DNA of 64,000 bases from NCBI RefSeq assembly GCF_002797675.1, contig NZ_PGEX01000001.1:1116001-1180000 (forward strand), given 5' to 3'. This stretch comes from Hallerella succinigenes. Lineage in GTDB: Bacteria > Fibrobacterota > Fibrobacteria > Fibrobacterales > Fibrobacteraceae. Under the pieces are notes generated by a model. That model was not told where the DNA came from. It made no database searches and was given only the letters and a program-made list of their open reading frames with translations. Shown here one piece after another: positions 26,879 to 36,725 of the stretch (position 1 is its first letter; each line of letters opens with the position of its first letter). The translations under genes were made by a program, and so were the position numbers.

Positions 26879-28618
26879 TCAATGTTTTATGTTTTCACGC
26901 ACGACACGGTCATACGTGTTCATGATGGTCGAAGACGGAAGAATTCCGAGAATTTTTCCACTGGCATTTTTCACGTAAACTTCGCTCAGCGAATGTTTGA
27001 GCATGAACTTCATCGCCGTGTGCAAATCCACACTGGCCGGGAGCAGCGGAGAATACGTGACACAGTCGGCGACGAGCAGAACCGTTTTGCCGCCTTCGGT
27101 CGAGACGATGTTGCGAAGGACCAGGTTCCAGTCTAAAATGCCGATGTAGCAGCCCTTTTCAAAGACCGGGTACGAATGAACCAATGCGGAATCCGGATGT
27201 TCCACATTAAAGGCATTGATATCCCGTTCCGCTTCACAAATCGTTCGGGAAGAATCGAGTTCGAGCACCAGGGACTTTTGCATCACAGATTCAACAGGAA
27301 TGGTGCGGAGCAGGTCCGGATCCATTTCCAAGCGATGCGCAGGCGAAGAAAACTTGTTCAGCACCTGGCTCCGGTAAATGCTCCACTTGCGGCTAAATGC
27401 CACGTGCATCACCGCCGCAATCATGATTCCCGGCAAAAGCTGATAGCTGCCCGTCATTTCGCAAACCATCACAACACCCGCAAGCGGCGCCTTCGCAGAG
27501 CCCGCAAAGAACGCTCCCATGCCCACCAAGGCCATCGCCCCCGGCGAAGACAAAGTCCCAGGCGCCACCGTTTCAATCGCCACGGCAAAAGCGGCGCCGA
27601 TCACCCCGCCCAAAAAAAGCGAAGGTCCAAAAACACCGCCGGCGCCACCGCTACCGACCGTAAACGACGTCGCCAAAATTTTTGCAATCACCAACCCGAG
27701 CAAAAAGAGAACCGAAGGAGCGCTCGCCGGATCCGCCAGGCGCGTCATGCTTTCTACGTAATCCCAGGTTCCGCCCATCGCCTGCGGAATCAAAATCGCC
27801 ACGGCACCGCAAAGAAGTCCACCGATTGCCGGCTTTGCCCAGTTCGGAATTTTCCAGGCGGAAAAAAAGTCTTCAACCTTGTAATAGCACTTCACGTACA
27901 GATACGAAAACGGCACGCACAAAAGTCCGAGAACCGCGCAACAGAAGAGTTCCGTTCCGTTCGCAAAATAAAACTCAGGCACGTTGAACGCGGGCGCCGT
28001 CCCAAAGACACTCGTGTACACCGTAAAGCCGACAACCGATGCAATGATCGATGTTCCAAAGGAACTGCTTTCAAAATCTTCACGGTAAAGGATTTCGACC
28101 GAAGTCAAAGCGCCGGCAAGCGGGGCCTTAAAAATCGAGCCGAGACCCGCTGCCATTCCAGCAAGACCAAACTGGCGACGTACCGATCGCGTCATCTTAA
28201 AAAAGCGGCAAATCGTCGAAGCGAGCCCTGAACCGATCTGCGAAACCGGGCCTTCATAGCCCGCGCTACCGCCACTGCCGAGAGTGATCGAGCTCGCGAG
28301 CAATTTCACAGGAGCCACACGATTGCGAAGGGCTCCGCCATGATGATGGAAGTTATAAATGGACCGGTCGGTTCCCTGCCCTGCCGCTTCCGGAGTCTTT
28401 GCGATTACGAACAGCAAAAGACCCACGACAAGACCGCCCAGCGCCGGCGCAAGGAAAATCACAGGTCCCGAAAAAGTCCTCTGCGTTAATTCGGAAATCG
28501 ATTCGAGAAACAAACGAAAAACAATCGCAACCGATCCCGTCACTAAACCGATAAATGCCGCCAAGAGCATTTTCGGCATGTAAGAATTGATAATGAAAAT
28601 TCGGGACAGCTTTCTCAT
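26879..28618 (-). CDS. ClC-type chloride channel/antiporter with CBS domains
   Basis: This 579-aa ClC protein has ten or more membrane helices in its first 420 residues. The ion-path motifs are recognisable: GSGGSAGYEGP, GSGGAGGVFGPSLF and GAFFAGSAKAPLAG...CEMTGSY. The C-terminal 150 residues hold a CBS pair (IPVESVMQKS; DLHTAMKFMLKHSLSEVYV) for nucleotide or ionic-strength sensing. It starts 6 bp after the corA stop, so the two ion transporters are probably co-expressed. Whether it is a channel or a proton exchanger cannot be decided with confidence here. Confidence 0.92.
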   Translation of the reverse strand: MRKLSRIFIINSYMPKMLLAAFIGLVTGSVAIVFRLFLESISELTQRTFSGPVIFLAPALGGLVVGLLLFVIAKTPEAAGQGTDRSIYNFHHHGGALRNRVAPVKLLASSITLGSGGSAGYEGPVSQIGSGLASTICRFFKMTRSVRRQFGLAGMAAGLGSIFKAPLAGALTSVEILYREDFESSSFGTSIIASVVGFTVYTSVFGTAPAFNVPEFYFANGTELFCCAVLGLLCVPFSYLYVKCYYKVEDFFSAWKIPNWAKPAIGGLLCGAVAILIPQAMGGTWDYVESMTRLADPASAPSVLFLLGLVIAKILATSFTVGSGGAGGVFGPSLFLGGVIGAAFAVAIETVAPGTLSSPGAMALVGMGAFFAGSAKAPLAGVVMVCEMTGSYQLLPGIMIAAVMHVAFSRKWSIYRSQVLNKFSSPAHRLEMDPDLLRTIPVESVMQKSLVLELDSSRTICEAERDINAFNVEHPDSALVHSYPVFEKGCYIGILDWNLVLRNIVSTEGGKTVLLVADCVTYSPLLPASVDLHTAMKFMLKHSLSEVYVKNASGKILGILPSSTIMNTYDRVVRENIKH

Positions 28619-28624
28619 TGGGCG

Positions 28625-29545
28625 TTATTTGCGCTTACGCCAAACAAGGAGAACACCAGCCACAGAAAGCACAAAGATCGCGACAATAATCCAGAACGAG
28701 AACGGATTTCCTTCGCCAAGGCCAAAGGGGAACTTTACGTTCATGCCGAAGATACTCGCCACAAAAGTCGGAATCGTAATGGCAATCGTGACAATATTTA
28801 AGGTTCGCATCAACTCGTTCATGTTGTTGTTTACGACACTCGCACGCGCGTCCATCAAGGATGCAAGAATGTTTGCGTAGATTTCAGCCTGTTGCAGACT
28901 CTGGCGGTTTTCAATCACGACGTCGTCAAGGAGTTCTCTTTCATTTTCATCGAACTGCATGCCACGTCCCATTTGGAGTTTTTTCAAAAGGGCTTCGTTC
29001 GAGTTCAACGCGCTCACGTAGTAAATCAAGCCCTTGTTCAAGGTGAACATGTAGAGCAGGTACTTATTGTCGAGCGTGTTCTGCAACTTGTCTTCGAGTT
29101 CTTCACTGATCCGATTGATAATCTTCAAGTGTTCATTGAAGTGGTACACGGAATAGTTCAAAAGCTTGACGACAAACGTATTCAAGCTGTCAATCTTCGA
29201 AAAGCGGCGGCTGTCCATCAGCGGAATTTCCGAGTCCGAAAGAAGCAAGACCCAGTCTTCAAAAACAAAGATTCCGAAGGATTCCACGCGGAATTCAAAG
29301 TTGTCTTCCGCGGTATAATTGCGAGGCTTCTTAAACACGATCGTCGTAAAATCGTCGTCGTATTCCACACGCGAAAGTTCGTCATTATCGAATGCAGAGG
29401 CAATCGTGTGTTCCGCAATTTCGTACTTCTTCACAAGGGCACCCCGCTGTTCCTGGCTGGGGCTATCCATCAACACGATATCCGCGGAATCTTCGTCCGG
29501 GGCCTTCGTGATGCGACCGTTTTCGATTTTGTAGTACTTAAGCAT
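28625..29545 (-). CDS. corA: CorA-type magnesium transporter
   Basis: This is a CorA family divalent-cation channel (306 aa): a long cytoplasmic N-terminal domain and two C-terminal membrane helices, the first ending in the signature GMN (SIFGMNVKFPFG). The loop after GMN is acidic-glycine (GLGEGN), as in Mg/Co transporters. AGAGAGG lies before the ATG at 29545. It is followed at once by the ClC gene. No Mg-sensing leader could be recognised upstream, where the secDF terminator lies. Confidence 0.92.
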   Translation of the reverse strand: MLKYYKIENGRITKAPDEDSADIVLMDSPSQEQRGALVKKYEIAEHTIASAFDNDELSRVEYDDDFTTIVFKKPRNYTAEDNFEFRVESFGIFVFEDWVLLLSDSEIPLMDSRRFSKIDSLNTFVVKLLNYSVYHFNEHLKIINRISEELEDKLQNTLDNKYLLYMFTLNKGLIYYVSALNSNEALLKKLQMGRGMQFDENERELLDDVVIENRQSLQQAEIYANILASLMDARASVVNNNMNELMRTLNIVTIAITIPTFVASIFGMNVKFPFGLGEGNPFSFWIIVAIFVLSVAGVLLVWRKRK

Positions 29546-29590
29546 ACAAGCCTCTCTTGTATGGTGGACGCCAACGAGTGCAAAAATAAA

Positions 29591-29618
29591 AAAGACCTAG
29601 AGCAATGCCTAGGTCTTT
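29591..29618 (-). terminator. Terminator of secDF
   Basis: Perfect 10-bp arms AAAGACCTAG and CTAGGTCTTT with an 8-base loop, followed on the minus strand by a T-rich run, 20 bp after the secDF stop. Confidence 0.88.
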
Positions 29619-29638
29619 CGTTCGATTTGTTTGAAAAA

Positions 29639-32269
29639 TTACACGACGTGACGCACGTGACGGTTGAACCAGGAGACAAATGGAGAGCAGATGCATATGG
29701 ACGAATACGTACCGACAAGCACACCGAAGGTCATCACCAAGCCGAAGTCACGGATCGAGGAACCACCCATCACAGCGAGAATCACGCACACAAAGAGAGT
29801 CGTGAGAGACGTGATGATTGTACGGCTGACGCACTGGGAAATGGAATCATCAATCGTGTTATCGAAGTCTGCAGTACCCTTGAGACGGACGTTTTCACGG
29901 ATACGGTCGAAGTTCACGATAGTATCGTTCACCGAGTAACCGATCATCGTGAGGAGCGCTGCCACGAGAGCACCGTCCACCGAGAGACCGAGGAGAGAGA
30001 TAAAGCCAATCGTAATTGCCGTATCGTGGACGAGGCCAACCACAGCGCCGAGACCGAAGCCAAGACCGAGTTTGCCAAAGCGGAACCACACGTACAAGCA
30101 GATTGCAATCCATGCGAAGATAACGGAGAGGAGTGCGTTGAAACGGAGTTCATCACCGATTGTCGCACCGACTTCGTCCTGGGAAAGAATCGTGACACGA
30201 TCGTCGGAGTTGATAGCCTTTATCACGTCTGCACCCTGTTCGCTCTTCACGGAAACTTCGTAAGCGTTAGCGAGAGAAGTACCGCCGACGACGCGAACCG
30301 AACCATCCTTCACATTGAACTTGGCGAGGATATCGTTCAAGTCCTTGATGTGATCCTGCGTATCATTGTACTGAACGCGGAACACAGTACCACCGGTGAA
30401 GTCAATGCTGAAGTTGAAACCCTTTGTCAAAGCGAGAGCGACGGAAGCGACAATCAAAATGATCGAAACAAGACGGAACTTGCCAGCGTGCTTCATCACG
30501 GAGAACTTGGCGTTGTTCAAAGCACGAACGCCGGAACCGATTGAAATCGTGTTGGAGTCCTGCTTAGCCAGCTTGATATCAAAGATAGCGTGGGTCACCG
30601 TGAGAGCGGTGAACATGGAAGCGGCGATACCGATCATCAAGGTGAGACCGAAACCCTTCACCGAGCCCGTACCAATCTTGTAAAGGATAAGGGCGGTGAG
30701 GAACGTTGTCAAGTTGGAGTCAAAAATCGCGCTGAAGGCACGTTCATAACCCTTCGTGATAGCGGCGCGAGCCTTGTTGCCAGCACGGAGTTCTTCACGG
30801 ATACGTTCGAAGATAATCACGTTAGCGTCGATTGACATACCAATCGTCAAAACCATACCAGCGATGCCCGGAAGAGTCAGCGTCGCGTTGAACGCCGAAA
30901 GAACTGCAGCCGTGATCAGAGCGTTGCAGATAAGACCGGCACTAGCGACGAGACCACCGAAGCGGTAGTACATTATCATGAAAATTACCGTAATCAGAAT
31001 ACCGATCAAGGCAGAACCAAAGCCGGACTTGATGTTGTCTTCACCGAGAGTTGCACCGATCGTGCGGCTTTCAATGATGTTCATCGGTGCCTTGAGAGCT
31101 CCAGAACGGAGAACGACAGCGAGGCGGTTGGCTTCAGCCATGTCGTCGAGACCCGTAATCTGAGCTTCGCCGTTCGGGATGCGGTCGCGGATCACCGGAG
31201 CGCTGATCACCTGATCGTCGAGGACGATGGCCATCTGCTTGCCGATGTTTGCAGCGGTCACGGCACCGAAACGCTTCGGACCGATGCCGGAGAACTTGAG
31301 GCTCACAGCGACTTCGCCGGAGTTCGTTCCATCGCTTACGCGGTACGGACGAGCATCGGAGACATATTCACCGCTCATTTCAGCGCGGCGTTTCAAGAGA
31401 TAAAGACGCTTTGCCTTGATCACGGAGCCGTTCGGGGTTTCGAAGCCCGAGCCCCATGCGAAGACCACGTCATGCGGAATGAGACTCTGGACGGTGCGGT
31501 CGTTCAAGATGCGCTTGATGGTTTCCACCTGTTCCTGAGCGACAAAGCCACCATTGCCGAACGAAAGGTAGAGCGCGGAAAGAGCCGTGCCCTGGGTGGC
31601 GGTCGGAGCTGCAGATTCTGCCTTTGCAGAGTCCGTCTTCACGGAATCCGTCTTGGCGACGGCATCCTTCTTTGCAGCGTTTCCGGCAAAGAGTTCTGCA
31701 TCCGAGAGCGTGTCAGCCTTAGCCGGAGCAGCGGCAACCTTTGCCGTATCGGCAACCGAGCTGTCTGCCTTCGTCGAATCTGCGATAGCGCCGCGGCCAA
31801 GGAGGTAATTGTCGATCATCGAAATGACCTGACCGAACTTTTCCTGTTCTGCGAGAATCTTAAATTCGAGCTTAGCCGTAGAACCGACGAGAGCCTTCGC
31901 CGTGGAATCGTCCACACCTGCCAGTTCGACATTGATACGGTCGTTGCCGGACGGAGAAATCTGCGGTTCGGAAAGACCGAACTGGTCAACACGGTTACGG
32001 ACGATTTCAAGCGACTGTTTCTGAATGTCCTTGACGTCTTCATCCTTGAGACCCTTGCCGTCGATCTGGAGCGTGATGCTCGTACCGCCAGCGAGATCTA
32101 AGCCGAAGTTCATCGCCTTACTGGCAACCTTCGGGTTTTGCTTGATGTATTCCTTCTTTGCGTCACCCGATTTAGAGTGAACTCGAATGGACGGGATAAT
32201 CGACCATGCGGCAATAAGGATGACTGCGAGAATGATAATCTCGCGCATTCCAAATAATTTTTTCTTCAT
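29639..32269 (-). CDS. secDF: SecD-SecF fusion, protein export membrane component
   Basis: SecDF uses the proton gradient to help SecYEG complete protein export. The 876-aa protein joins SecD (about residues 1-570; DLAGGTSITLQID near 59, a large periplasmic domain, then GMSIDANVIIFERIREEL) and SecF (about 580-870; FNFSIDFTGGTVFRVQY, GYSVNDTIVNFDRIREN). Between about residues 150 and 225 lies a long Ala/Lys/Asp/Ser stretch that looks like an extended periplasmic linker. The start has AAGGAAAA upstream. Fused SecDF also occurs in other phyla, so this is not by itself unusual. Confidence 0.95.
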   Translation of the reverse strand: MKKKLFGMREIIILAVILIAAWSIIPSIRVHSKSGDAKKEYIKQNPKVASKAMNFGLDLAGGTSITLQIDGKGLKDEDVKDIQKQSLEIVRNRVDQFGLSEPQISPSGNDRINVELAGVDDSTAKALVGSTAKLEFKILAEQEKFGQVISMIDNYLLGRGAIADSTKADSSVADTAKVAAAPAKADTLSDAELFAGNAAKKDAVAKTDSVKTDSAKAESAAPTATQGTALSALYLSFGNGGFVAQEQVETIKRILNDRTVQSLIPHDVVFAWGSGFETPNGSVIKAKRLYLLKRRAEMSGEYVSDARPYRVSDGTNSGEVAVSLKFSGIGPKRFGAVTAANIGKQMAIVLDDQVISAPVIRDRIPNGEAQITGLDDMAEANRLAVVLRSGALKAPMNIIESRTIGATLGEDNIKSGFGSALIGILITVIFMIMYYRFGGLVASAGLICNALITAAVLSAFNATLTLPGIAGMVLTIGMSIDANVIIFERIREELRAGNKARAAITKGYERAFSAIFDSNLTTFLTALILYKIGTGSVKGFGLTLMIGIAASMFTALTVTHAIFDIKLAKQDSNTISIGSGVRALNNAKFSVMKHAGKFRLVSIILIVASVALALTKGFNFSIDFTGGTVFRVQYNDTQDHIKDLNDILAKFNVKDGSVRVVGGTSLANAYEVSVKSEQGADVIKAINSDDRVTILSQDEVGATIGDELRFNALLSVIFAWIAICLYVWFRFGKLGLGFGLGAVVGLVHDTAITIGFISLLGLSVDGALVAALLTMIGYSVNDTIVNFDRIRENVRLKGTADFDNTIDDSISQCVSRTIITSLTTLFVCVILAVMGGSSIRDFGLVMTFGVLVGTYSSICICSPFVSWFNRHVRHVV

Positions 32270-32317
32270 CTGATCATTTTCCTTAAAGGCGTAAGAAACC
32301 TAAAGTTGCGCTCAAAT

Positions 32318-33757
32318 TTAGTAAGTGACAGTGCTTTTTGTGAGGACAATACCGTCTTTTGCCACGAAATAGCCTGCAACTCCCTCGATCGGAGTGCGTC
32401 TGCGTTCATAAACAATTTCGGTTCTCGCCGAAATGCCCGGCAGAGGCACGGGTCCCGGGTACCCCAGGCGGAGTTCAACAAGCGCATTACCCTTGCGACG
32501 GCAAAGGAGAATTCCCTGCCCTTCGGGACGAATCGTGAGTTTTCCGTCATACATCGCGGGCTCGCGCTTGCGAAAGGCGAGAATCGTCTTCACCATTCGG
32601 AAGGTTTCTGAATCTTCGGCATCGGGCATATCCTGCCACGGGAAACAGCGGCGGTTATCCGGATCCTTGCCGCCTTCCATCCCGATTTCGTCACCATAGT
32701 ATATAGAGAGAGCGCCAGGCAGGCACAAAAGAAGTGCCCATGCGAGCAGAGAACATTCCGGATTTTTTCCCGAAAGCGTGCGCATACGTGCGGTATCGTG
32801 ACTGCCGAACAGGTTCATCTGCACTCCGAACAGTTTACGGTCGAACAAGGCCTGGAAACCCCGACAGAATGCGAACAGGTCCTTTTCCGTCCCCGCCGAC
32901 GTCGTATCGCCCGTTGAAACCGCATCCTTGGAGCGCATTCCCTCCGGGAACAAAAATTCCAAAGCGAGCTTTCGCACAGGATAGTTCATAACGCCGTCAA
33001 ACTGGTCGCCCTGCAGCCAACGCGTCGGGTCTTCCCAGATTTCGCCCACAATATAAGCTTCCGGGTTCACCTTTTTCACGCGGCGGCGGAATTCCTGCCA
33101 AAAGCTGTCGTCGCGAATCTCGTTCGGAACGTCCAGACGCCAGCCGTCAATGCCACGCTTTGTCCAGTATTCGGCCACATGCAGCAGGTATTCGCGGACT
33201 TCAGGATTATCCGTATTGAACTTGGGAAGCGGGGCCATTCCCCACCAGCATTCATAATTCGGCTTGCCAGCGTAAGCCTTGACCGGGAAAGAATGAATGT
33301 GGAACCAGTTCCTGTACGGAGAGGCTTCGCCTTCTTCCATCACGCTCAAGAATGGAAAAAAACCTCGGGAGCAGTGGTTAAAGACGCCGTCCAGAATCAT
33401 GCGCATGCCACGTCCATGGACTTCTGAAACGAGCTCGTCAAAATCTTTGAGCGTTCCAAGAACCGGGTCGATTTCCAGATAATCGACCGTATGGTAGCGG
33501 TGATTCGCCGCACTTTTAAAAATCGGGCAGAGATACAGGGCGTTCGCCCCGAGCTTTTGAATGTAATCGAGCTTTTCGATGATACCGCGCAGGTTTCCCC
33601 CGCAAAATCCGTTCGTCGCCGGTTTGGATTCCCAGTTCTGGAAGCTTCCCAGGCATTCATAATGCGCACTTCTCGCGAAACGATCCGGGAAAATCTGGTA
33701 AAAGACCGCAGACTTCACCCATTCCGGGCATTCATTCAAAGATATATGTTCTGCCAT
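32318..33757 (-). CDS. GH13 alpha-amylase-family enzyme (neopullulanase/cyclomaltodextrinase-like)
   Basis: This cytoplasmic alpha-glucan hydrolase (479 aa, no signal peptide) has all four GH13 regions: DGVFNH, GWRLDVPNE (nucleophile Asp), VGEIWEDP (acid/base Glu) and FGSHDTARM. The early VKSAVFYQIFPDRFA segment is typical of cyclomaltodextrinases and neopullulanases, but the usual N-terminal CBM34 domain is missing. It probably trims maltodextrin or glycogen-derived oligosaccharides, in keeping with malQ immediately upstream on the same strand. A terminator separates the two genes, so they may have separate promoters. Confidence 0.9.
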   Translation of the reverse strand: MAEHISLNECPEWVKSAVFYQIFPDRFARSAHYECLGSFQNWESKPATNGFCGGNLRGIIEKLDYIQKLGANALYLCPIFKSAANHRYHTVDYLEIDPVLGTLKDFDELVSEVHGRGMRMILDGVFNHCSRGFFPFLSVMEEGEASPYRNWFHIHSFPVKAYAGKPNYECWWGMAPLPKFNTDNPEVREYLLHVAEYWTKRGIDGWRLDVPNEIRDDSFWQEFRRRVKKVNPEAYIVGEIWEDPTRWLQGDQFDGVMNYPVRKLALEFLFPEGMRSKDAVSTGDTTSAGTEKDLFAFCRGFQALFDRKLFGVQMNLFGSHDTARMRTLSGKNPECSLLAWALLLCLPGALSIYYGDEIGMEGGKDPDNRRCFPWQDMPDAEDSETFRMVKTILAFRKREPAMYDGKLTIRPEGQGILLCRRKGNALVELRLGYPGPVPLPGISARTEIVYERRRTPIEGVAGYFVAKDGIVLTKSTVTY

Positions 33758-33827
33758 AATGCCTCAATTCTAGATTTTTTATGCTCCAAACATTCATTTG
33801 GTAGTGAAAAACAAGTAAGGCATCAAA

Positions 33828-33855
33828 AAAAGACTCCAGAAAATCGGAGTCTTTT
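33828..33855 (-). terminator. Terminator of malQ
   Basis: Arms AAAAGACTCC and GGAGTCTTTT with an 8-base loop, with a T-run on the minus strand, 20 bp past the malQ stop. Confidence 0.88.
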
Positions 33856-33874
33856 GTAAAAATAAGAGAGATAT

Positions 33875-35845
33875 TTAACGGAGCGGACGGCGGGCGCGTT
33901 CATCCGTGAGCTTCGCAATCGTCGCCGAAAGAGCTGTATTCGCTTCTAGTTCCTCCAACGAACAAGGAAGCTTGTAAGACCAGTTCTGCGGCCCGACCGT
34001 GCCCGGCGTATTCACACGCTCATCCCCCGGATCCTTCGGCGTCCAACTCGAACTGAGCGCAAGGTAATCCTGCATCGAAGGAATCACGAAGAGGCTGTTC
34101 GCTTTATAAATATTGCGCATCACCGCTTCGACCATGTCCGGGGTGAGCGCCTGCGGAGCTTCACTCGCCATGTGCATGTGATTTTTCCAGAAGAAGTTTC
34201 TATCAAAACCGTCTTCCTGCCAAAGGCCGAGAATCGTCGAAGAGTCGTGCACGCTGGTCGTCGCCACGGAAAGGCGCGGGTATTCCGAAACTTCAAAATA
34301 CGGCTGACCCGGAGCGTCCCAATTGCGAGCCCAACGTTCCACACGGAGCGAATTGATGGATAGTTCGCCGAGAACGCTCGGAACGCAGTGCGGAACCGCG
34401 CCCAAGTCTTCGGCACAGACAACCATATCCGTTTCATTCGCAAGCACTGAAAGGAGCTTTTTACCGTTCGCATACCAGAGGCTATCTTGCGCAGCTTCGT
34501 TCGCATGCAAAATTTCGCCGAGCTTCTTCTGCTCTTCTTGCGGAAGGGTTCCGAGGACCTGGGTGTTGTACCAGTACCAATACGGATAATATTCCCCTTC
34601 CGGAGTTCCCGGCACAAAGATACGGTTCCAAAGAACCTTGAGAAGCCCATCCTTGATCCACTGTTCTTCGGCGGTATCGAGGACCGCACTTTCGCAGTTG
34701 AATTCCGGCTTCAAAATGTAGCGGTCATTTGTACCCGGAAGCAGCTCAAAATACTTGGAGACGCAGGCATCCGTCGCATCGCCGAGGAACGCGCGGAGCT
34801 GATTCTTCGACATATTAGGGTTCTGCAGATATTCGATTGTTTCCTTTTTGAAGCCAGCGGAAGTCAGCGTGGAAAGGGAAACCGGAATCGCCGGAGAGAA
34901 GTGCCCGAGGATACCCGTGCGCTGGTTCTGCGGAATCGCCCAAATGCGGAAGAATCCGAGAACGTGGTCAATACGGTAAGCGTGATAAAACTTGCTCGCC
35001 TGAGCGAGACGGTCGCGCCACCATTTGAAATTTTCCTGTTCGAGGACGTCCCAGCGGTACGTGGGGAATCCCCAGTTCTGTCCGCTGTAGCTGTACATGT
35101 CAGGAGGTGCGCCCGCACGATCGTCCAGGGAGAAGTACTGGCGGTTGCACCAAACATCGGCGCTGTCTTCATTGATCAGGATAGGAATGTCGCCTTTAAT
35201 GCGAATTCCCATTTCCGTCAGCTTATTCGAAGCGACCTTGAACTGGGCTTCGGCCTCAAACTGCATCCAGCACTGGAACAGCGCGTCCTTGTGGGACTTG
35301 CGCAAAAGCGCGCTGATGCGGAGAGCGGTCGGATCCCGGTCTTCGCTCCAGCTGCGCCAGCTCGCTTCGCCATTCTTTTCCTTGAGCATGGCGTACACAG
35401 CGTAAGGCTTGACCCACGGATTCGCTTCGATCCATTTAGAAAGAGCCACGTTGCGGTTCAGCTGGGTGTAATTTGCGTCAAAAATCTTGCGGAGAATTTC
35501 ACGTTTTTCGCGTGCGATGTCCGAATAGTGAACCTTTGAAGTCCCTGCATATTTTTTTTGCAGAGCCTTGATATCGGAATCAAAAGCCTCGGCTCCGCGA
35601 ATGATCTGCAAGCGGATAAACGCCGGATTCAAGGCGAAAGCGCTGCGAGCGCTGTACGGGGAAGACTCATAGCCGGTATCGTTTACCGGAAGAATCTGTA
35701 TGACGTTCAAGCCACACTTCTTTGCCCAGTCTCCGAACGGAACGAGGTCCAAAAATTCGCCGATACCGACGCTATCCTTGGAATGAAGCGAAAAAACGGG
35801 AACGGCGACGCCGCTCTGAAAACAAGAAATATCTCCAAATCTCAT
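33875..35845 (-). CDS. malQ: 4-alpha-glucanotransferase
   Basis: This GH77 amylomaltase transfers maltosyl and longer units between alpha-1,4-glucans in the cytoplasm. It shows the family landmarks QILPVNDTGYESSPYSARSA, YRIDHVLGFFR (nucleophile Asp), VVCAEDLGAVP (acid/base Glu region) and ATTSVHDSSTILGLW. At 656 aa it matches the MalQ class without extra starch-binding domains. With the GH13 enzyme downstream it can recycle glycogen or imported maltodextrins. Confidence 0.94.
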   Translation of the reverse strand: MRFGDISCFQSGVAVPVFSLHSKDSVGIGEFLDLVPFGDWAKKCGLNVIQILPVNDTGYESSPYSARSAFALNPAFIRLQIIRGAEAFDSDIKALQKKYAGTSKVHYSDIAREKREILRKIFDANYTQLNRNVALSKWIEANPWVKPYAVYAMLKEKNGEASWRSWSEDRDPTALRISALLRKSHKDALFQCWMQFEAEAQFKVASNKLTEMGIRIKGDIPILINEDSADVWCNRQYFSLDDRAGAPPDMYSYSGQNWGFPTYRWDVLEQENFKWWRDRLAQASKFYHAYRIDHVLGFFRIWAIPQNQRTGILGHFSPAIPVSLSTLTSAGFKKETIEYLQNPNMSKNQLRAFLGDATDACVSKYFELLPGTNDRYILKPEFNCESAVLDTAEEQWIKDGLLKVLWNRIFVPGTPEGEYYPYWYWYNTQVLGTLPQEEQKKLGEILHANEAAQDSLWYANGKKLLSVLANETDMVVCAEDLGAVPHCVPSVLGELSINSLRVERWARNWDAPGQPYFEVSEYPRLSVATTSVHDSSTILGLWQEDGFDRNFFWKNHMHMASEAPQALTPDMVEAVMRNIYKANSLFVIPSMQDYLALSSSWTPKDPGDERVNTPGTVGPQNWSYKLPCSLEELEANTALSATIAKLTDERARRPLR

Positions 35846-35927
35846 AGTTCAAAGATATATTCAATTTTTTACAAAAGGGGGGTAAATCCCCGAAACTTGC
35901 GAAAAATCGCAAAAATCCGTAAATAAA

Positions 35928-35951
35928 AAGCTTCCCGGACTTAGGAAGCTT
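35928..35951 (-). terminator. Terminator of the AT-hook protein gene
   Basis: AAGCTTCC and GGAAGCTT form an 8-bp stem; TTTATTT follows on the minus strand, 9 bp beyond the stop. Confidence 0.8.
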
Positions 35952-35959
35952 CAAAACGT

Positions 35960-36607
35960 TCAAGTCGTGCTCGGTTCTTCCGGGAGCGGATTCTTACGAG
36001 GGCGTCCGCGTTTGCGCTTGACTGGAGCCACAGGAACGGTGAGCGAGAGAGCCGCAGCTGCACGTTTTTTGGCGAGTTCGCGTAAACGCTTCGCTTCTTC
36101 TTCCGCATGCTTCTTGGCAAAATCCGATTCCGAAATCAGCTGCGTCTTCGGAGCGCCGAATTTTCCGCCGAACGAACCGACGAGAACTCGGCCCGTGCTT
36201 TGACGCGGAGGAAGCGGTGCAACCGTCGGCTTCGGAATGGAAACCGTCGGAGCCGGAGCCGAAGCAACCTTTTTCATTTGGCTCGGCACAAAAAGCGTTT
36301 TCTTGGGAGCGGCAGAGCGGCGAATCGGCATACTCGGGCGACTTCCGTCGTAATCCGAAATCTTTGGCATCGGGCGGGAAAAAGACGAAATGGAATCGCG
36401 ATTTTTATACTGTTCCGCGATCATGCGAATTTTTTCCTTTTCCTTTTCGAGCTTTTTCGCAGCTCGTTCCCTTTTTGACGGACGGAAACGGTCGCGTTTG
36501 TCTGGATTCACAGGATGCAGAGCGATGATTTCCTCATCGGAAAGGCCTCGTAATTCTGGGGGAACTTCTATAATCGGAAGTTCTTCGGTCGATTTTTTAT
36601 GCGTCAT
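35960..36607 (-). CDS. Basic protein with C-terminal AT-hook
   Basis: This unrecognised 215-aa protein is low in hydrophobic residues and rich in Lys, Arg, Pro and Ala. Its end reads KRKRGRPRKNPLP, a good AT-hook (core GRP flanked by basic residues) that would bind the minor groove of AT-rich DNA. A charged helical stretch (about residues 45-70, RERAAKKLEKEKEKIRMIAE) and another near 165-185 may form coiled coils. The ATG at 36607 is preferred; an upstream ATG at 36658 has no better ribosome site and adds a hydrophobic leader. It is divergent from the AlkD-like gene. A nucleoid or regulatory role is inferred only from the AT-hook. Confidence 0.65.
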   Translation of the reverse strand: MTHKKSTEELPIIEVPPELRGLSDEEIIALHPVNPDKRDRFRPSKRERAAKKLEKEKEKIRMIAEQYKNRDSISSFSRPMPKISDYDGSRPSMPIRRSAAPKKTLFVPSQMKKVASAPAPTVSIPKPTVAPLPPRQSTGRVLVGSFGGKFGAPKTQLISESDFAKKHAEEEAKRLRELAKKRAAAALSLTVPVAPVKRKRGRPRKNPLPEEPSTT

Positions 36608-36725
36608 TTTGATTGAGAAGGGTAAAAAGCTTAAAAATTCAAAACCCGTGCTTTCCATTTAATTTAAAAATTTCCGTTTGTCAAGACCTAGAAATTATCG
36701 TTCTATAGTTGTATTTTTTACACAA

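Noticed and set aside
27176-28231. 351-aa plus-strand ORF opposite the ClC gene
   Set aside because: Arg/His-rich shadow translation of a well-supported membrane protein gene.
28892-30544. Long plus-strand ORF opposite corA and secDF
   Set aside because: It is antisense to two clear genes, and its composition is that of a reversed coding strand; the same holds for the long frames opposite ileS (56137-57828) and the GH5 gene (60449-62263).
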